64,000 nucleotides of DNA from Draconibacterium mangrovi (GTDB lineage: Bacteria; Bacteroidota; Bacteroidia; Bacteroidales; Prolixibacteraceae). Under the pieces are notes generated by a model, which was not told where the DNA came from, searched no databases, and saw only the letters and a program-made list of their open reading frames with translations. Both the position numbers and the translations under genes were made by a program. Shown here piece by piece: positions 8,817 through 17,140 of the stretch (position 1 is its first letter; each line of letters starts with the position of its first letter). The stretch lies in NCBI RefSeq assembly GCF_010586825.1, contig NZ_JAAAGB010000001.1, positions 868,001 through 932,000 of the forward strand. Reading direction: 5' to 3'.

Positions 8817-8960
8817 TTTCCGCGCCTGCGGAAACTTTGTTTTGAACTCATTTCTAACTTTCCGGAGCTGCGGAAACCCTGTTCCGAACTCATTTCTGAC
8901 TTTCCGCGCTTGCGGAAAGCCTGTTTGCAGTTGAGTTTGGCCTTTCCGGAGCTGCGGAAC
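8817..8960. repeat. 42-bp tandem array, each unit carrying an 18-nt hairpin
   Basis: Four units are spaced exactly 42 bp apart. Their hairpin cores lie at 8817-8834, 8859-8876, 8901-8918 and about 8943-8960. Each core is TTTCCG....(T)GCGGAAA. Units 1 and 3 read CGCG(C/T)(C/T)TG in the centre and units 2 and 4 read CGGAGCTG, so the array looks like two copies of an 84-bp A-B dimer. The spacers share the pattern GAACTCATTTCTxAC. A plus-strand reading frame crosses it as 14-residue repeats (FPRLRKxCxELIS), but it has no start context, and I regard it as a by-product of the period being a multiple of three. Confidence 0.85.
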
Positions 8961-8979
8961 ATTGTTTTCGTATTTTTTT

Positions 8980-10215
8980 TTACTTAATCTTCCAGGCCAT
9001 CAAGGCTTCTCCGTGCCGGATATAAAGTACTCCGTTAGCCACTACCGGATGCGAAAAATGCTCCTGGCTTCCCATCGTTACTTTAAATAAACCAGCCTGA
9101 TTAAGTTTACCGTTTTCGTAATTGAAAAGACGCACATCGCCGTTGGTACCATAAACAATAAATTTATTATCGGCATAAATGGTGCAGCCAAATGACGATC
9201 TTACTCTATCCAAAACACTTCCTGTTTCCTGATCCAGTATATTCAGGTATTTATTTTCGGTAGTAACAAACAATTTATTGTCGTGTAAAACAAAACCTCC
9301 CATATTATTCTTCACCTCTTCATTACTCCACACTTCTTTTACACTGCTCCCGTCGGCCGAGAGTTCCAGTTTTGTGGTACCCTTTCCTTTATCATCGTTG
9401 GTAACAACATACAAATACGGTGCTTTATAAACAGGCGAATTGGCATGATCGCCATCGTAGCGCATGGCAATATCGTATTTCCAAAGCAAGTCACCACTTG
9501 CGCAATCAACGCCAAACACATAGTGCCGCGATACGGAAACAAAAACTTTTCTCGAAGGCAGGTTCACAAGAATTGGTGAAACAAAGTGAGTGGTATCGCC
9601 GGTTGCTTCCGATGTCCAGATGGTTTTTCCGGAAAAGCGGTCGAGCTTGGCTACGCTGATATCTTTTCCTCCTGGGAAACAATAAACCGCGCGCTCGTCA
9701 ATAACCACCGACTCGGCATAACCAAAATCATTCAAATGCCCTTTCAGGTCGTTTACCATATCAACTGCCCACAGTTCTTTCCCGGTATTCAGGTCAAAAC
9801 AGGCCAGTCTTCCCAACCCCGAAGTTGCATAAACCATGTTGTCCACCACGGTTGGTGTTGACCGTGCTCCCGGAAACCGGGCAGAGTATCCGTCTCCTAC
9901 AAATGATTTTCCGTTTGGCGTTTTCCACAATAAGTTACCGTTCAGATCGAAAGCAAACAGTTTGCTGATCCCGTTTTCAACTCCTACAATCAGTAATTTA
10001 TCTAAAGTAATTACCGGGGCGGCATAACCGGGACCAAGGTTTTCGGTTGACCACAATAACTGCGGACCATTCTCGGGCCATTCGTTGAGCAGGCCGGATT
10101 CGTTGTACTTTCCGTCACGGTCAGTACCGCGCCACTGGTAAACGTTTTGTGAAATTGCAAATTGACTGATAAATAATAAGAGAATCAGACAAAATAAAGA
10201 ATTGATTTTTTTCAT
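8980..10215 (-). CDS. Exported PQQ-like beta-propeller repeat protein
   Basis: A 411-residue protein with a signal peptide (MKKINSLFCLILLLFISQF, cleavage after AISQ). The mature part is built of repeated blades of the pyrroloquinoline-quinone-like kind: LFAFDLNGNLLWKTP, LACFDLNTGKELWAVD, VFGVDCASGDLLWKYD and LNILDQETGSVLDRV are aligned blade ends, with strands such as TPTVVDNMVYATSGLG between them. The N-terminal QWRGTDRDGKYNESGLL is the common start of periplasmic outer-membrane-assembly-unrelated PQQ-like proteins in Bacteroidota and Planctomycetes. No catalytic residues or c-type heme motif are visible, so this is probably a scaffold or glycan-related propeller rather than a quinoprotein dehydrogenase. 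It is monocistronic. Function unknown beyond the fold. Confidence 0.82.
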   Translation of the reverse strand: MKKINSLFCLILLLFISQFAISQNVYQWRGTDRDGKYNESGLLNEWPENGPQLLWSTENLGPGYAAPVITLDKLLIVGVENGISKLFAFDLNGNLLWKTPNGKSFVGDGYSARFPGARSTPTVVDNMVYATSGLGRLACFDLNTGKELWAVDMVNDLKGHLNDFGYAESVVIDERAVYCFPGGKDISVAKLDRFSGKTIWTSEATGDTTHFVSPILVNLPSRKVFVSVSRHYVFGVDCASGDLLWKYDIAMRYDGDHANSPVYKAPYLYVVTNDDKGKGTTKLELSADGSSVKEVWSNEEVKNNMGGFVLHDNKLFVTTENKYLNILDQETGSVLDRVRSSFGCTIYADNKFIVYGTNGDVRLFNYENGKLNQAGLFKVTMGSQEHFSHPVVANGVLYIRHGEALMAWKIK

Positions 10216-10356
10216 TTTCGGTTATTTAATTTTCGGTTTGTTGACAGAGTGTTGACTCATGCGAATATAAATAAAAAACAGGTGAGACCATGTTAACGCA
10301 TTCTTAATCACTCTGTCAGAAAACGACTCTGAAAATAACCCTGTAGCTTTATTCTT

Positions 10357-11130
10357 TCAATTCGCCTCCTGTTTTTCGGGCAGATAACGCCAAAAGCGCC
10401 GCGGCATGTGCTGACGTTGTAATTTGAGGTTTTTACGCTCTTCAATAGTGATGTGCTTAAAGTACGAGCGCCATAGTTTTTGATAAAAATCTTCGCCCTC
10501 GTGCAGCAACTCCTCTTTTACCTGGCCGTTGTATGCATTAAACTGCTTTTTTGTAAGCACCACTTCTTCTACCTTATCGTTACCGTACAAAATTCCGTAG
10601 TTGCGCCGCAAATCATAAATCAGCCAGCGCTGGTCGGTAAAACGTTTTTGGTAGTGATTAATGATTAGCGGAATGACATCGTATTTAGGTTCGATACCAC
10701 AAAAATACATCCGGTCTTTGGTGCGCTGAAACCGCACAAACTGCATCATTCGCATGGCCTCCTTTTTCACCTTTTGCGAGGCTTGTGTGAGATACAACAC
10801 ATCCGGATCGCCATAATCGGTTTCCAGGTTCAAATGCCCGCTGAACATACGACGTAAGAAGCGGTATATTTTCATCTCAATCCCCAGCTCTTCCGACAGG
10901 TAAGCATAAAACAATAGTTGTTTGTTTTTCCCCGACAGGTGTTTCTGAATGCCTTTCCAAACCCGCTCGGCTTTTTGGGGATCGGTTGCAATATCAATGC
11001 TTTCAACAAAAAGATAGCGCTGCTCGCCATAACGCGAACATATATCAACCGGAAAATCTTTCCGGCTGTAACAATCGAAAACGCAGGTTAAAAATCCCTC
11101 AAAAGTATTATCGTAGGTGTATATTTTCAT
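10357..11130 (-). CDS. TIGR03915-type protein, partner of the DNA-repair-like radical SAM gene
   Basis: A 257-residue soluble protein starting MKIYTYDNTFEGFLTCVFDCY, the N-terminus typical of the TIGR03915 family (DUF4130 at the C-terminal end: EERKNLKLQRQHMPRRFWRYLPE). This family is found almost only next to the TIGR03916 radical SAM protein, which is indeed the next gene upstream on the same strand. Family descriptions predict a role in DNA modification or repair, and the C-terminal half has been compared with uracil-DNA-glycosylase-like proteins. No reaction has been shown as far as I know. The two genes are separated by 121 bp that hold a hairpin-rich repeat, so an operon is likely but the repeat may modulate it. 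Confidence 0.85.
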   Translation of the reverse strand: MKIYTYDNTFEGFLTCVFDCYSRKDFPVDICSRYGEQRYLFVESIDIATDPQKAERVWKGIQKHLSGKNKQLLFYAYLSEELGIEMKIYRFLRRMFSGHLNLETDYGDPDVLYLTQASQKVKKEAMRMMQFVRFQRTKDRMYFCGIEPKYDVIPLIINHYQKRFTDQRWLIYDLRRNYGILYGNDKVEEVVLTKKQFNAYNGQVKEELLHEGEDFYQKLWRSYFKHITIEERKNLKLQRQHMPRRFWRYLPEKQEAN

Positions 11131-11161
11131 GTAATCTTAAGAACATAAATTTTAGAAATCT

Positions 11162-11217
11162 TCATCCCCTCGCTCCTTCGTCGCGATACCCCCTTCGAAG
11201 GGGGATTTAGGGGGATG
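11162..11217. repeat. Hairpin repeat of the CCCCCTTCGAAGGGGG type
   Basis: A perfect 16-bp palindrome CCCCCTTCGAAGGGGG (11189-11204) lies inside outer arms TCATCCCC (from 11162) and GGGGATGA (to 11217). Sequences of this kind are common intergenic repeats in Bacteroidota. It sits between the two genes of the putative DNA-repair pair. Confidence 0.7.
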
Positions 11218-11251
11218 ATTTACAGTTATCAAGCCTGCTACTTTTTAGCCA

Positions 11252-12541
11252 CTAATGCAACATTGGCAGCACCGGTTTAAAATCGGTGAACAGCTTCAAC
11301 TGCGTATCAAGCGACTTTTTGTATTTCGAATTCATTTCGCACAATAATTTGTGCTTTAATCGCTGCGGTTCCCATCCCATTCCCGGCGATGGTAGTTCGT
11401 TACACGTTATAAAATACTTGGCACGTTTCATCACTATCCCCAGTTTTTTAAGATGCAATGAATTTAGCCGGCGGTGTTTGCGCGCCAGGATAATCTTCTG
11501 TGCCGACTGCACCCCAACTCCGGGAATCCTAAGGATCATTTCGTAATCTGCACGGTTAATATCCACCGGAAACAGGTGCATATTTCGCAGGGCAAATCCC
11601 AGTTTCGGGTCAACGTCGAGATCAAGGAACGGCTGATCATCGCTTAATATCTCTTCGGCTTTAAAATGGTAAAAACGCATCAGCCAATCGCTTTGATACA
11701 GGCGGTTTTCGCGCACCAACGGCGGCCGGTTAATCGCAGGCAAACGCTCATCGTAACTGTTCACCGGCAGGTAGCCTGAAAAATATACGCGTTTAAGGTT
11801 TTGCTTTTTGTACAATCCCGACGACAGCAAAATAATCTGCCGGTCGGTTTCGGGAGTGGCTCCAACAATCAATTGTGTGCTTTGTCCGGCCGGAGCAAAA
11901 CGAGGTGCCTTACGGTACTTTTGCCGTTCTTCCTTCGCCACCAAAATCGAATCGCGGATTTGCCCCATGGGCGTAACAATATCAGGGTAGTTCTTTTCCG
12001 GTGCCAGCTTTTTCAGGTTCGGCTCAGTCGGGATCTCCATGTTCACACTTAGCCGGTCGGCCCAGATCCCGGCCTCATGAATTAACTCGCGGCTCGCCCC
12101 CGGAATTGCTTTCAAATGGATATAGCCGTTGTAATTTTCTTCTTTACGCAATTTTTTAGCCACCAGCACCATTCGCTCCATGGTGTAATCAGGGCTTTTT
12201 ATCACGCCCGAACTCAAAAACAATCCTTCAATGTAGTTTCGGCGGTAAAAACCAATGGTAAGGTCGACGATTTCCTGTGCCGTAAAAGTTGCCCGTGGAC
12301 GGTCGTTCGTGCGGCGATTGATACAGTAAGCACAATCGTAAATACAATTGTTGGTCATCAGTATTTTAAACAGGCTCACACAGCGTCCGTCTTCGGTAAA
12401 ACTGTGGCAAATGCCGCACGCCACACCACTGCCAATTCCTTTGCTGCTATTTGCCCGGTTGCTTCCACTCGACGCACACGACACATCGTATTTTGCCGCG
12501 TCGGATAATATTTTCAGTTTCTCATGTACGGATTCATTCAT
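11252..12541 (-). CDS. Putative DNA modification/repair radical SAM protein (TIGR03916)
   Basis: A 429-residue radical SAM protein. The cluster motif is CIYDCAYC (Cys66, Cys70, Cys73), preceded by a second Cys group (CGICHSF near 42-48) and SSGSNRA typical of this family. The C-terminal region (about 335-390) contains DINRADYEMILRIPGVGVQS, a helix-hairpin-helix element that binds DNA non-specifically, so the enzyme probably acts on DNA. The family is known to occur with TIGR03915, here the next gene downstream. An intrinsic terminator-like hairpin lies upstream at 12578-12604. The chemistry is unknown; repair or modification of DNA is the standing prediction. Confidence 0.88.
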   Translation of the reverse strand: MNESVHEKLKILSDAAKYDVSCASSGSNRANSSKGIGSGVACGICHSFTEDGRCVSLFKILMTNNCIYDCAYCINRRTNDRPRATFTAQEIVDLTIGFYRRNYIEGLFLSSGVIKSPDYTMERMVLVAKKLRKEENYNGYIHLKAIPGASRELIHEAGIWADRLSVNMEIPTEPNLKKLAPEKNYPDIVTPMGQIRDSILVAKEERQKYRKAPRFAPAGQSTQLIVGATPETDRQIILLSSGLYKKQNLKRVYFSGYLPVNSYDERLPAINRPPLVRENRLYQSDWLMRFYHFKAEEILSDDQPFLDLDVDPKLGFALRNMHLFPVDINRADYEMILRIPGVGVQSAQKIILARKHRRLNSLHLKKLGIVMKRAKYFITCNELPSPGMGWEPQRLKHKLLCEMNSKYKKSLDTQLKLFTDFKPVLPMLH

Positions 12542-12573
12542 GCTCGTTTCATCTCATATTGTAGTTTGTAGTC

Positions 12574-12604
12574 AAAAAAATCCCCGGCGTTTATGCCGGG
12601 GATT
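12574..12604. terminator. Hairpin between the radical SAM gene and the XRE-S24 gene
   Basis: AATCCCCGGC and GCCGGGGATT pair over a GTTTAT loop. The A-rich side faces left (TTTTTT when read on the minus strand would follow the stem). The neighbouring genes are divergent, so this may be a promoter-proximal structure or a remnant terminator. Confidence 0.5.
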
Positions 12605-12685
12605 AGGAACCTCAGTTCATTTTGGGTTTAAACATTTAGGAACATTAAGGAAATATGTTGATCAAAAACAAATACACTCTATTTT

Positions 12686-12715
12686 GATAATTATATTATC
12701 ATTTTCGTCGATAAT
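12686..12715. promoter_or_regulatory. Candidate operator (GATAAT inverted repeat) upstream of the XRE-S24 gene
   Basis: GATAAT-TAT-ATTATC at 12686-12700 is a 6-bp inverted repeat with a 3-bp centre, and a third GATAAT half-site follows at 12710-12715. They lie 40-70 bp upstream of a TACTTTTG -7 box (12754-12761). Self-repression by the downstream HTH protein is inferred from position. Confidence 0.4.
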
Positions 12716-12753
12716 AAATTAATCATTTCTTTTTAAACTGCAAGAATATTTTT

Positions 12754-12761
12754 TACTTTTG
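12754..12761 (+). promoter_or_regulatory. -7 box for the XRE-S24 gene
   Basis: TACTTTTG matches TAnnTTTG and lies 19 nt upstream of the ATG at 12781, so the leader would be very short. Confidence 0.5.
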
Positions 12762-12780
12762 AAGAAATAATTTTTCCCAC

Positions 12781-13581
12781 ATGAACTATTTTGGCAAGAA
12801 TATAAAGCTGTTACGAAAAAGAAAAAAACGCACACAAAACGAGGTGGCTGTAGCGATGGAGTTAAAACGAACTTCGGTAAATGCACTCGAAAATGAGATC
12901 AGCCAACCTACAGTTTCGCACCTTCAGGCTTTTTCGAAATATTTTGGCATCGCCATCGACACACTGATTAATGTGGATTTGCAACAATTATCAGAAAGTC
13001 AGTTTGCCGATCTGCAAAATGGTTTTGATGTGTTTATACGCGGCTCCAAGTTGCGGGTAATTGCCACAACGGTTGATTCAGACAACAACGACAATATTGA
13101 GTTTGTAAACGAAAAAGCCAAAGCCGGTTATGTAAATTGTTTTGCCGATCCGGAGTACATCGGGAAACTTCCGGTTTTTCAGTTGCCATTTTTGTCGAAA
13201 GAAAAGAAATACAGGGCTTTTACCATCGAAGGCGACTCGATGTTGCCCATCCCCGCCGGATCGATCGTAATTGGCGAATTCATTCAGGATTTCTTCCATA
13301 TAAAAAGCAACGATGCCTATATTATTGTTACGCGCGACGAAGGCATTGTTTTTAAGGTGGCACATAATAATATTAAAACCGAACGCTCGCTACACCTGGT
13401 TTCGCTGAATAAAGAATTTCAATCTTACGACTTGCCAATAGCAGAAGTTACCGAGGTTTGGAAATTTGTATGTTACCTGAATACCAAAATTCCGGAACCT
13501 GAAACTGACATCGATCGCCTGATGAAACAAATGGACGATATGCAACAGGCCATCAAAAAGCTCGGATCAAAAATTGGATAA
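12781..13581 (+). CDS. XRE-family HTH regulator with S24 (LexA/CI-like) peptidase domain
   Basis: A 266-residue regulator. Residues about 5-60 form a canonical XRE helix-turn-helix (IKLLRKRKKRTQNEVA, then RTSVNALENEISQP). The C-terminal S24 fold has EGDSMLPIPAG with Ser153 and GIVFKVA with Lys192, the serine-lysine pair used for self-cleavage in LexA, UmuD and CI. An Ala-Gly bond (AKAGYV, about 113-118) lies in the linker where such repressors cut themselves. Residues 240-266 are a heptad-like helix (DRLMKQMDDMQQAIKKL) for oligomerisation. No prophage genes surround it. It may be a damage- or stress-responsive repressor in the place of LexA, or a housekeeping regulator that has kept the fold. 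Only the architecture is certain. Confidence 0.87.
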   Translation: MNYFGKNIKLLRKRKKRTQNEVAVAMELKRTSVNALENEISQPTVSHLQAFSKYFGIAIDTLINVDLQQLSESQFADLQNGFDVFIRGSKLRVIATTVDSDNNDNIEFVNEKAKAGYVNCFADPEYIGKLPVFQLPFLSKEKKYRAFTIEGDSMLPIPAGSIVIGEFIQDFFHIKSNDAYIIVTRDEGIVFKVAHNNIKTERSLHLVSLNKEFQSYDLPIAEVTEVWKFVCYLNTKIPEPETDIDRLMKQMDDMQQAIKKLGSKIG

Positions 13582-13639
13582 GACCAAAGCAACTACTCTC
13601 GTTTTCCTTTCGTAACTTTAAAAAAGTTTGACACGGAAA

Positions 13640-14647
13640 ATGCAGGAAGCTTTATTCTATAGCAAAATCACAAACGGACAAGTTCAGTGCGAACTCTGCC
13701 CGTGGAACTGTATTTTATCCGACAGCCAAACAGGAATTTGTAAAGTGCGAACCAACCACGGTGGCGTTTTAATCACCAACGTGTATAATAAAGTGACTGC
13801 GCTTGGTTCGGATCCCATCGAGAAAAAACCGCTTTACCATTTCCACCCCGGCAAAAACATATTATCGGTTGGCGAAGTGGGTTGTAACCTGCAATGCAGC
13901 TTTTGCCAAAACCACCGGATCTCGCAATGCAAAGCTTCTGAGTTCTCAGGCTTTCACAACATCAGCGCTGAGAAGATTGTAAAAGAAGCGCAAAAAACGT
14001 GGAACAATATCGGCATCGCATACACCTACAACGAACCTTTTACTTTTTACGAGTTTCTATTGGACACCGCACAACTGGCTCATTCAAAAGGGTTAAAAAA
14101 TGTAGTGGTTTCCAATGGTTATATCAATAAAGAACCGTTGCAAAAATTGCTGCCATTTATTGATGCTTTTAATATCGATCTGAAAGCTTTCTCGAACCAC
14201 TTCTATAAAAAATACACCAAAGGGAAATTGCAACCGGTTTTAAATACACTCAAACAAATTGCTGAGAGTCCGGCCCATCTGGAAATTACAACCTTGGTTA
14301 TTCCAGGGTTGAACGATGACATAATAGAATTTAAAAACATGGTAAATTGGATGAGCAGCGAATTAGGAGACTCAGTTCCACTGCATCTTTCGCGCTACTA
14401 TCCGCAATACAAGTTAAATGCACCCGCCACGCCAATTGAAACATTAGTTGAGTTGTACGATGTGGCCAAAACACAACTTCAACATGTTTATCTTGGAAAC
14501 GTTAGCGACCAGGAACGATCAACCACTTATTGTACGAACTGCAACGCGCCGCTAATTTCACGAAACCACTACCATACAGATATTACAACGCTTGATGCGG
14601 ATGGAAAATGTAAAAAATGCGGGACTTACGCTTCTGTAATTATTTAG
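13640..14647 (+). CDS. amrS: AmmeMemoRadiSam-type radical SAM enzyme (AmrS, PflA-like)
   Basis: I take the ATG at 13640 as the start. An in-frame TTG at 13628 would add only four residues. The protein of about 335 residues has an N-terminal Cys pair (CELCPWNC, about 17-24), the radical SAM motif CNLQCSFC (Cys82, Cys86, Cys89), the YTYNEPF block (about 132-138) typical of PflA/AmrS, and a C-terminal CTNCNAP...CKKCG zinc-ribbon-like tail. AmrS belongs to the AmmeMemoRadiSam set found with AMMECR1 and Memo proteins; its substrate is unknown. The two usual partners are not in this window. Its stop overlaps by 8 bp the stop of the convergent Ppx/GppA gene. Confidence 0.85.
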   Translation: MQEALFYSKITNGQVQCELCPWNCILSDSQTGICKVRTNHGGVLITNVYNKVTALGSDPIEKKPLYHFHPGKNILSVGEVGCNLQCSFCQNHRISQCKASEFSGFHNISAEKIVKEAQKTWNNIGIAYTYNEPFTFYEFLLDTAQLAHSKGLKNVVVSNGYINKEPLQKLLPFIDAFNIDLKAFSNHFYKKYTKGKLQPVLNTLKQIAESPAHLEITTLVIPGLNDDIIEFKNMVNWMSSELGDSVPLHLSRYYPQYKLNAPATPIETLVELYDVAKTQLQHVYLGNVSDQERSTTYCTNCNAPLISRNHYHTDITTLDADGKCKKCGTYASVII

Positions 14648-15554
14648 CAAGCATTTCGTAAAGCACACCCTCGCGCAAGGCAAAATCGGTTTGCACGATC
14701 TGTTTAATTCCAATGGCAGAAATCAACGTTTCAATCAGGATTACTGCCGGCACAATCAGGTCGACACGTACATAATCCATTCCTTTCATTTGCAAACGTT
14801 CGTGACGGGTAGATTTCAGCAATTTTTCGTAAACCGTATAAAACTCTTCCAACGTAACGACTTGTGTTACCCGTTGTTTCTCCCCCGGATTTACCTCATC
14901 AATCATATCAGCAATCGTATCAAAAGCACCGGAGCAACCAATTAAAGTTGCAACCGTTTTTTCTTTACAGTTATGAATTGCCATTTGATGTTCGGCTGCA
15001 AAAAATTGCTGAAGTTCGCGAATCTGCTCATCCCTTATCGGGTCAGAAAGATCAAACGAATTAATGATCCGCGACATGCCTGTTGGCCGGCTTTCTTTCC
15101 AAAGAATTGCTTCTTGGTGGGTTAATATCAGCTCGTTGCTACCGCCACCAATATCAAGAATTACAGAAGGGAATTCAATTTTTTGAAAAGCCAGCAGAAC
15201 ACCTTTAAAAATGAGTTCAGCTTCTCGTTCGCCGGAAATAACTTCAACGGAACAAGAGCAAATCTTTTCAATTGCGGCTACAAATTCCTCCTTATTATCG
15301 GCTGTACGCACCGCCGATGTGGCAAAAACTTTTATTTCATCAACACCAAAAGTGTCCATCACCTTTTTATGCGAAACAAATGCTGCTTTTGTCCGAAAAG
15401 TAGCTTCATCGCTAATTTGATTATCCCTGATTTTTCCGTCGCCCAGTTTCACCATTTCCTTGCTTTGGTGCAAAAGCTTGAAGTCTGCACCATTTATTTC
15501 GGCAATAAGCAGGTTGCAGGTGTTGGTTCCTAAATCGATAACAGCAATGCGCAT
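14640..15554 (-). CDS. Exopolyphosphatase / pppGpp phosphohydrolase (Ppx/GppA)
   Basis: Start taken at the ATG at 15552-15554 (MRIAVIDLGTNTCNLLIAE), because the phosphate-1 motif of the ASKHA fold must begin here. The in-frame extension of 10 residues carries no family match. The 304-residue product has DLGTNTCNL (phosphate 1), a central VILDIGGGSNELI (phosphate 2, about 129-141) and LIGCSGAFDTIA (adenosine-type motif). Members hydrolyse polyphosphate or pppGpp from the end. The length is that of the short, single-ASKHA Ppx/GppA forms without the C-terminal HD domain. It is convergent with amrS and overlaps it at the 3' end. Family certain, choice between Ppx and GppA open. Confidence 0.86.
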   Translation of the reverse strand: MRIAVIDLGTNTCNLLIAEINGADFKLLHQSKEMVKLGDGKIRDNQISDEATFRTKAAFVSHKKVMDTFGVDEIKVFATSAVRTADNKEEFVAAIEKICSCSVEVISGEREAELIFKGVLLAFQKIEFPSVILDIGGGSNELILTHQEAILWKESRPTGMSRIINSFDLSDPIRDEQIRELQQFFAAEHQMAIHNCKEKTVATLIGCSGAFDTIADMIDEVNPGEKQRVTQVVTLEEFYTVYEKLLKSTRHERLQMKGMDYVRVDLIVPAVILIETLISAIGIKQIVQTDFALREGVLYEMLAK

Positions 15555-15702
15555 AAAATAATTTTGAGATGTTAATGGCGCCAAGTTAATACACCTTTGC
15601 TATAATATCCAAAGCTTTCGATTGATTTCATTCAGGTTTTCCGAACTGCCGCTATTTTTTAGTTCAGGCTGATTGTATTAATTTGCACAACAACATTTAA
15701 GT

Positions 15703-16635
15703 ATGCAGCAGCAACTGAAACAAAAAATACAATCGCTCGGATTTCTCGATCACGCCATTCTTCCGGTTTCGTTTTTGGAGGAAGAAGAACCGCGCCTGAA
15801 AACGTGGCTCGAAAACGAGATGCATGGCGAAATGGGCTATATGAACCGCAATATCGACAAGCGTCTGAATCCTTCGTTGCTGGTTGAAAATGCGAAAACA
15901 ATTATTGTTGTGCTGCTGAATTATTTCCCGGAAACAACGCAAGATGATCCAACAGCGCCGGTGCTTTCGAAATACGCTTACGGTACCGATTATCATTTTG
16001 TGATGAAAGACAAACTAAAGGAGTTACTTCAGTTTATTCAGGAAGAAATTGCACCTTGCACAGGACGACCTTTTGTTGATTCGGCACCGGTTTTAGAGCG
16101 CGCCTGGGCACGAAAAGCAGGTCTTGGCTGGGTAGGAAAAAACAGCAATCTCATTTCGCCGGAACACGGTAGTTTCTTTTTTATTGGCGAACTGATAATC
16201 GATATTGAACTACCTTATAACGACCCAAAACTGGTGCACGACCATTGCGGACGATGCACAAAATGTATTGATTCCTGCCCCACAAAAGCCATTGTTGCCG
16301 AGCGCGTGGTTGATTCCCGGAAATGTATCTCGTACCAAACCATTGAAGTGCGTGGCGAAATGGATGCCAATTTAAAAGGCCAGTTTGAAAACCGGGTGTT
16401 TGGCTGCGATATTTGTCAGGATGTGTGTCCCTGGAATTTAAAATCGGAACCGCACAACGAAGCAGGGTTAAAACCTCACCCCAAACTTTTAACACTTCAG
16501 AAACAGGATTGGGAAAATATGGAACGTCAGTTGTTTAACGAGCTATTTAAAAACTCGGCGGTAGAACGAACCGGTTATAAAGGGTTGCAACGAAACCTAA
16601 GATTTCTGAGAAATGACGAAGAAATTCAAATTTGA
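15703..16635 (+). CDS. queG: Epoxyqueuosine reductase QueG
   Basis: A 310-residue iron-sulfur and cobalamin enzyme that performs the last step of queuosine synthesis in tRNA, reducing epoxyqueuosine to queuosine. The ferredoxin-like double cluster is explicit: CGRCTKCIDSCPTKA (Cys182 onwards) and CDICQDVCPWN (Cys235 onwards). The catalytic Asp lies in VDSAPVLERAWARKAGLGW near residue 126. Length matches the short QueG form without the C-terminal HEAT repeats of E. coli QueG. The next gene starts inside its last 23 bp in another frame, so the two are translationally linked. Window tRNAs with GUN anticodons are not present to say more. Very confident. Confidence 0.93.
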   Translation: MQQQLKQKIQSLGFLDHAILPVSFLEEEEPRLKTWLENEMHGEMGYMNRNIDKRLNPSLLVENAKTIIVVLLNYFPETTQDDPTAPVLSKYAYGTDYHFVMKDKLKELLQFIQEEIAPCTGRPFVDSAPVLERAWARKAGLGWVGKNSNLISPEHGSFFFIGELIIDIELPYNDPKLVHDHCGRCTKCIDSCPTKAIVAERVVDSRKCISYQTIEVRGEMDANLKGQFENRVFGCDICQDVCPWNLKSEPHNEAGLKPHPKLLTLQKQDWENMERQLFNELFKNSAVERTGYKGLQRNLRFLRNDEEIQI

Positions 16636-17083
16636 AACCATCCTGATCAACGGGCCGTTTAAAGGCGTTTATGCTGAATTTCCTTTTGACAGCCGGAAAG
16701 AATTTGGAACGAAACGACATGTGTGGTGCCAGGTTTCTATTGACAATCATGTTGTTTCAATGAATTTATTACCAAACGGAAAAGGCGGCCACTGGCTTCA
16801 TCTGAAGAAAGAAATAAGGGATAAAATTGGTAAACGCGAAGGAGATAACGTAACTATTGAATTGCAACAAGCACTTAAGCCTCGTACGGTTGAAATTCCG
16901 GACTACCTGCAGTGGCTGCTCGACAACGACGGCGACATGAAGAAATATTTTGACAAGCTTCCCATATCCGGCAAGAAATTCTGGGTTCAGCATATTGAGG
17001 AATCAAAAAATGACGATACGAAAGTGGAGCGGATTAACCGCTTTTTTGAATTCCTTCACAAACATTATGCACATAAAAGCTGA
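16613..17083 (+). CDS. DUF1905 / YdeI (OmpD-associated-like) domain protein
   Basis: A 156-residue protein overlapping the end of queG by 23 bp. The N-terminal half (about 6-85: ILINGPFKGVYAEFPFDSRK, then VSMNLLPNGKGGHWLHLKKE) is the small beta-barrel DUF1905. The C-terminal half (about 95-150, with YLQWLLDNDGDMKKYFDKLP and an HIEESKNDDTKVERINRFFE helix) is the YdeI-like helical bundle. YdeI-type proteins are reported to protect against bacteriocins or to have ill-defined stress roles in other bacteria; the molecular role is unknown. Co-translation with queG suggests only shared expression. Domain call confident, function not. Confidence 0.8.
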   Translation: MTKKFKFETILINGPFKGVYAEFPFDSRKEFGTKRHVWCQVSIDNHVVSMNLLPNGKGGHWLHLKKEIRDKIGKREGDNVTIELQQALKPRTVEIPDYLQWLLDNDGDMKKYFDKLPISGKKFWVQHIEESKNDDTKVERINRFFEFLHKHYAHKS

Positions 17084-17140
17084 GCCGGTCTCGCACAAAA
17101 TCCTATTTTTGTTATTCAGAATTAACCTAAACTTTTAAAA

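Noticed and set aside
8682-8987. Plus-strand 101-codon frame with 14-residue repeats (FPRLRKxC)
   Set aside because: It runs through a terminator and the 42-bp hairpin array. The repeat follows from a period divisible by three; no start context or domain.
12781-13581. Calling the XRE-S24 protein LexA or a phage CI repressor
   Set aside because: The N-terminal domain is XRE, not the winged helix of LexA, and no phage genes lie nearby.
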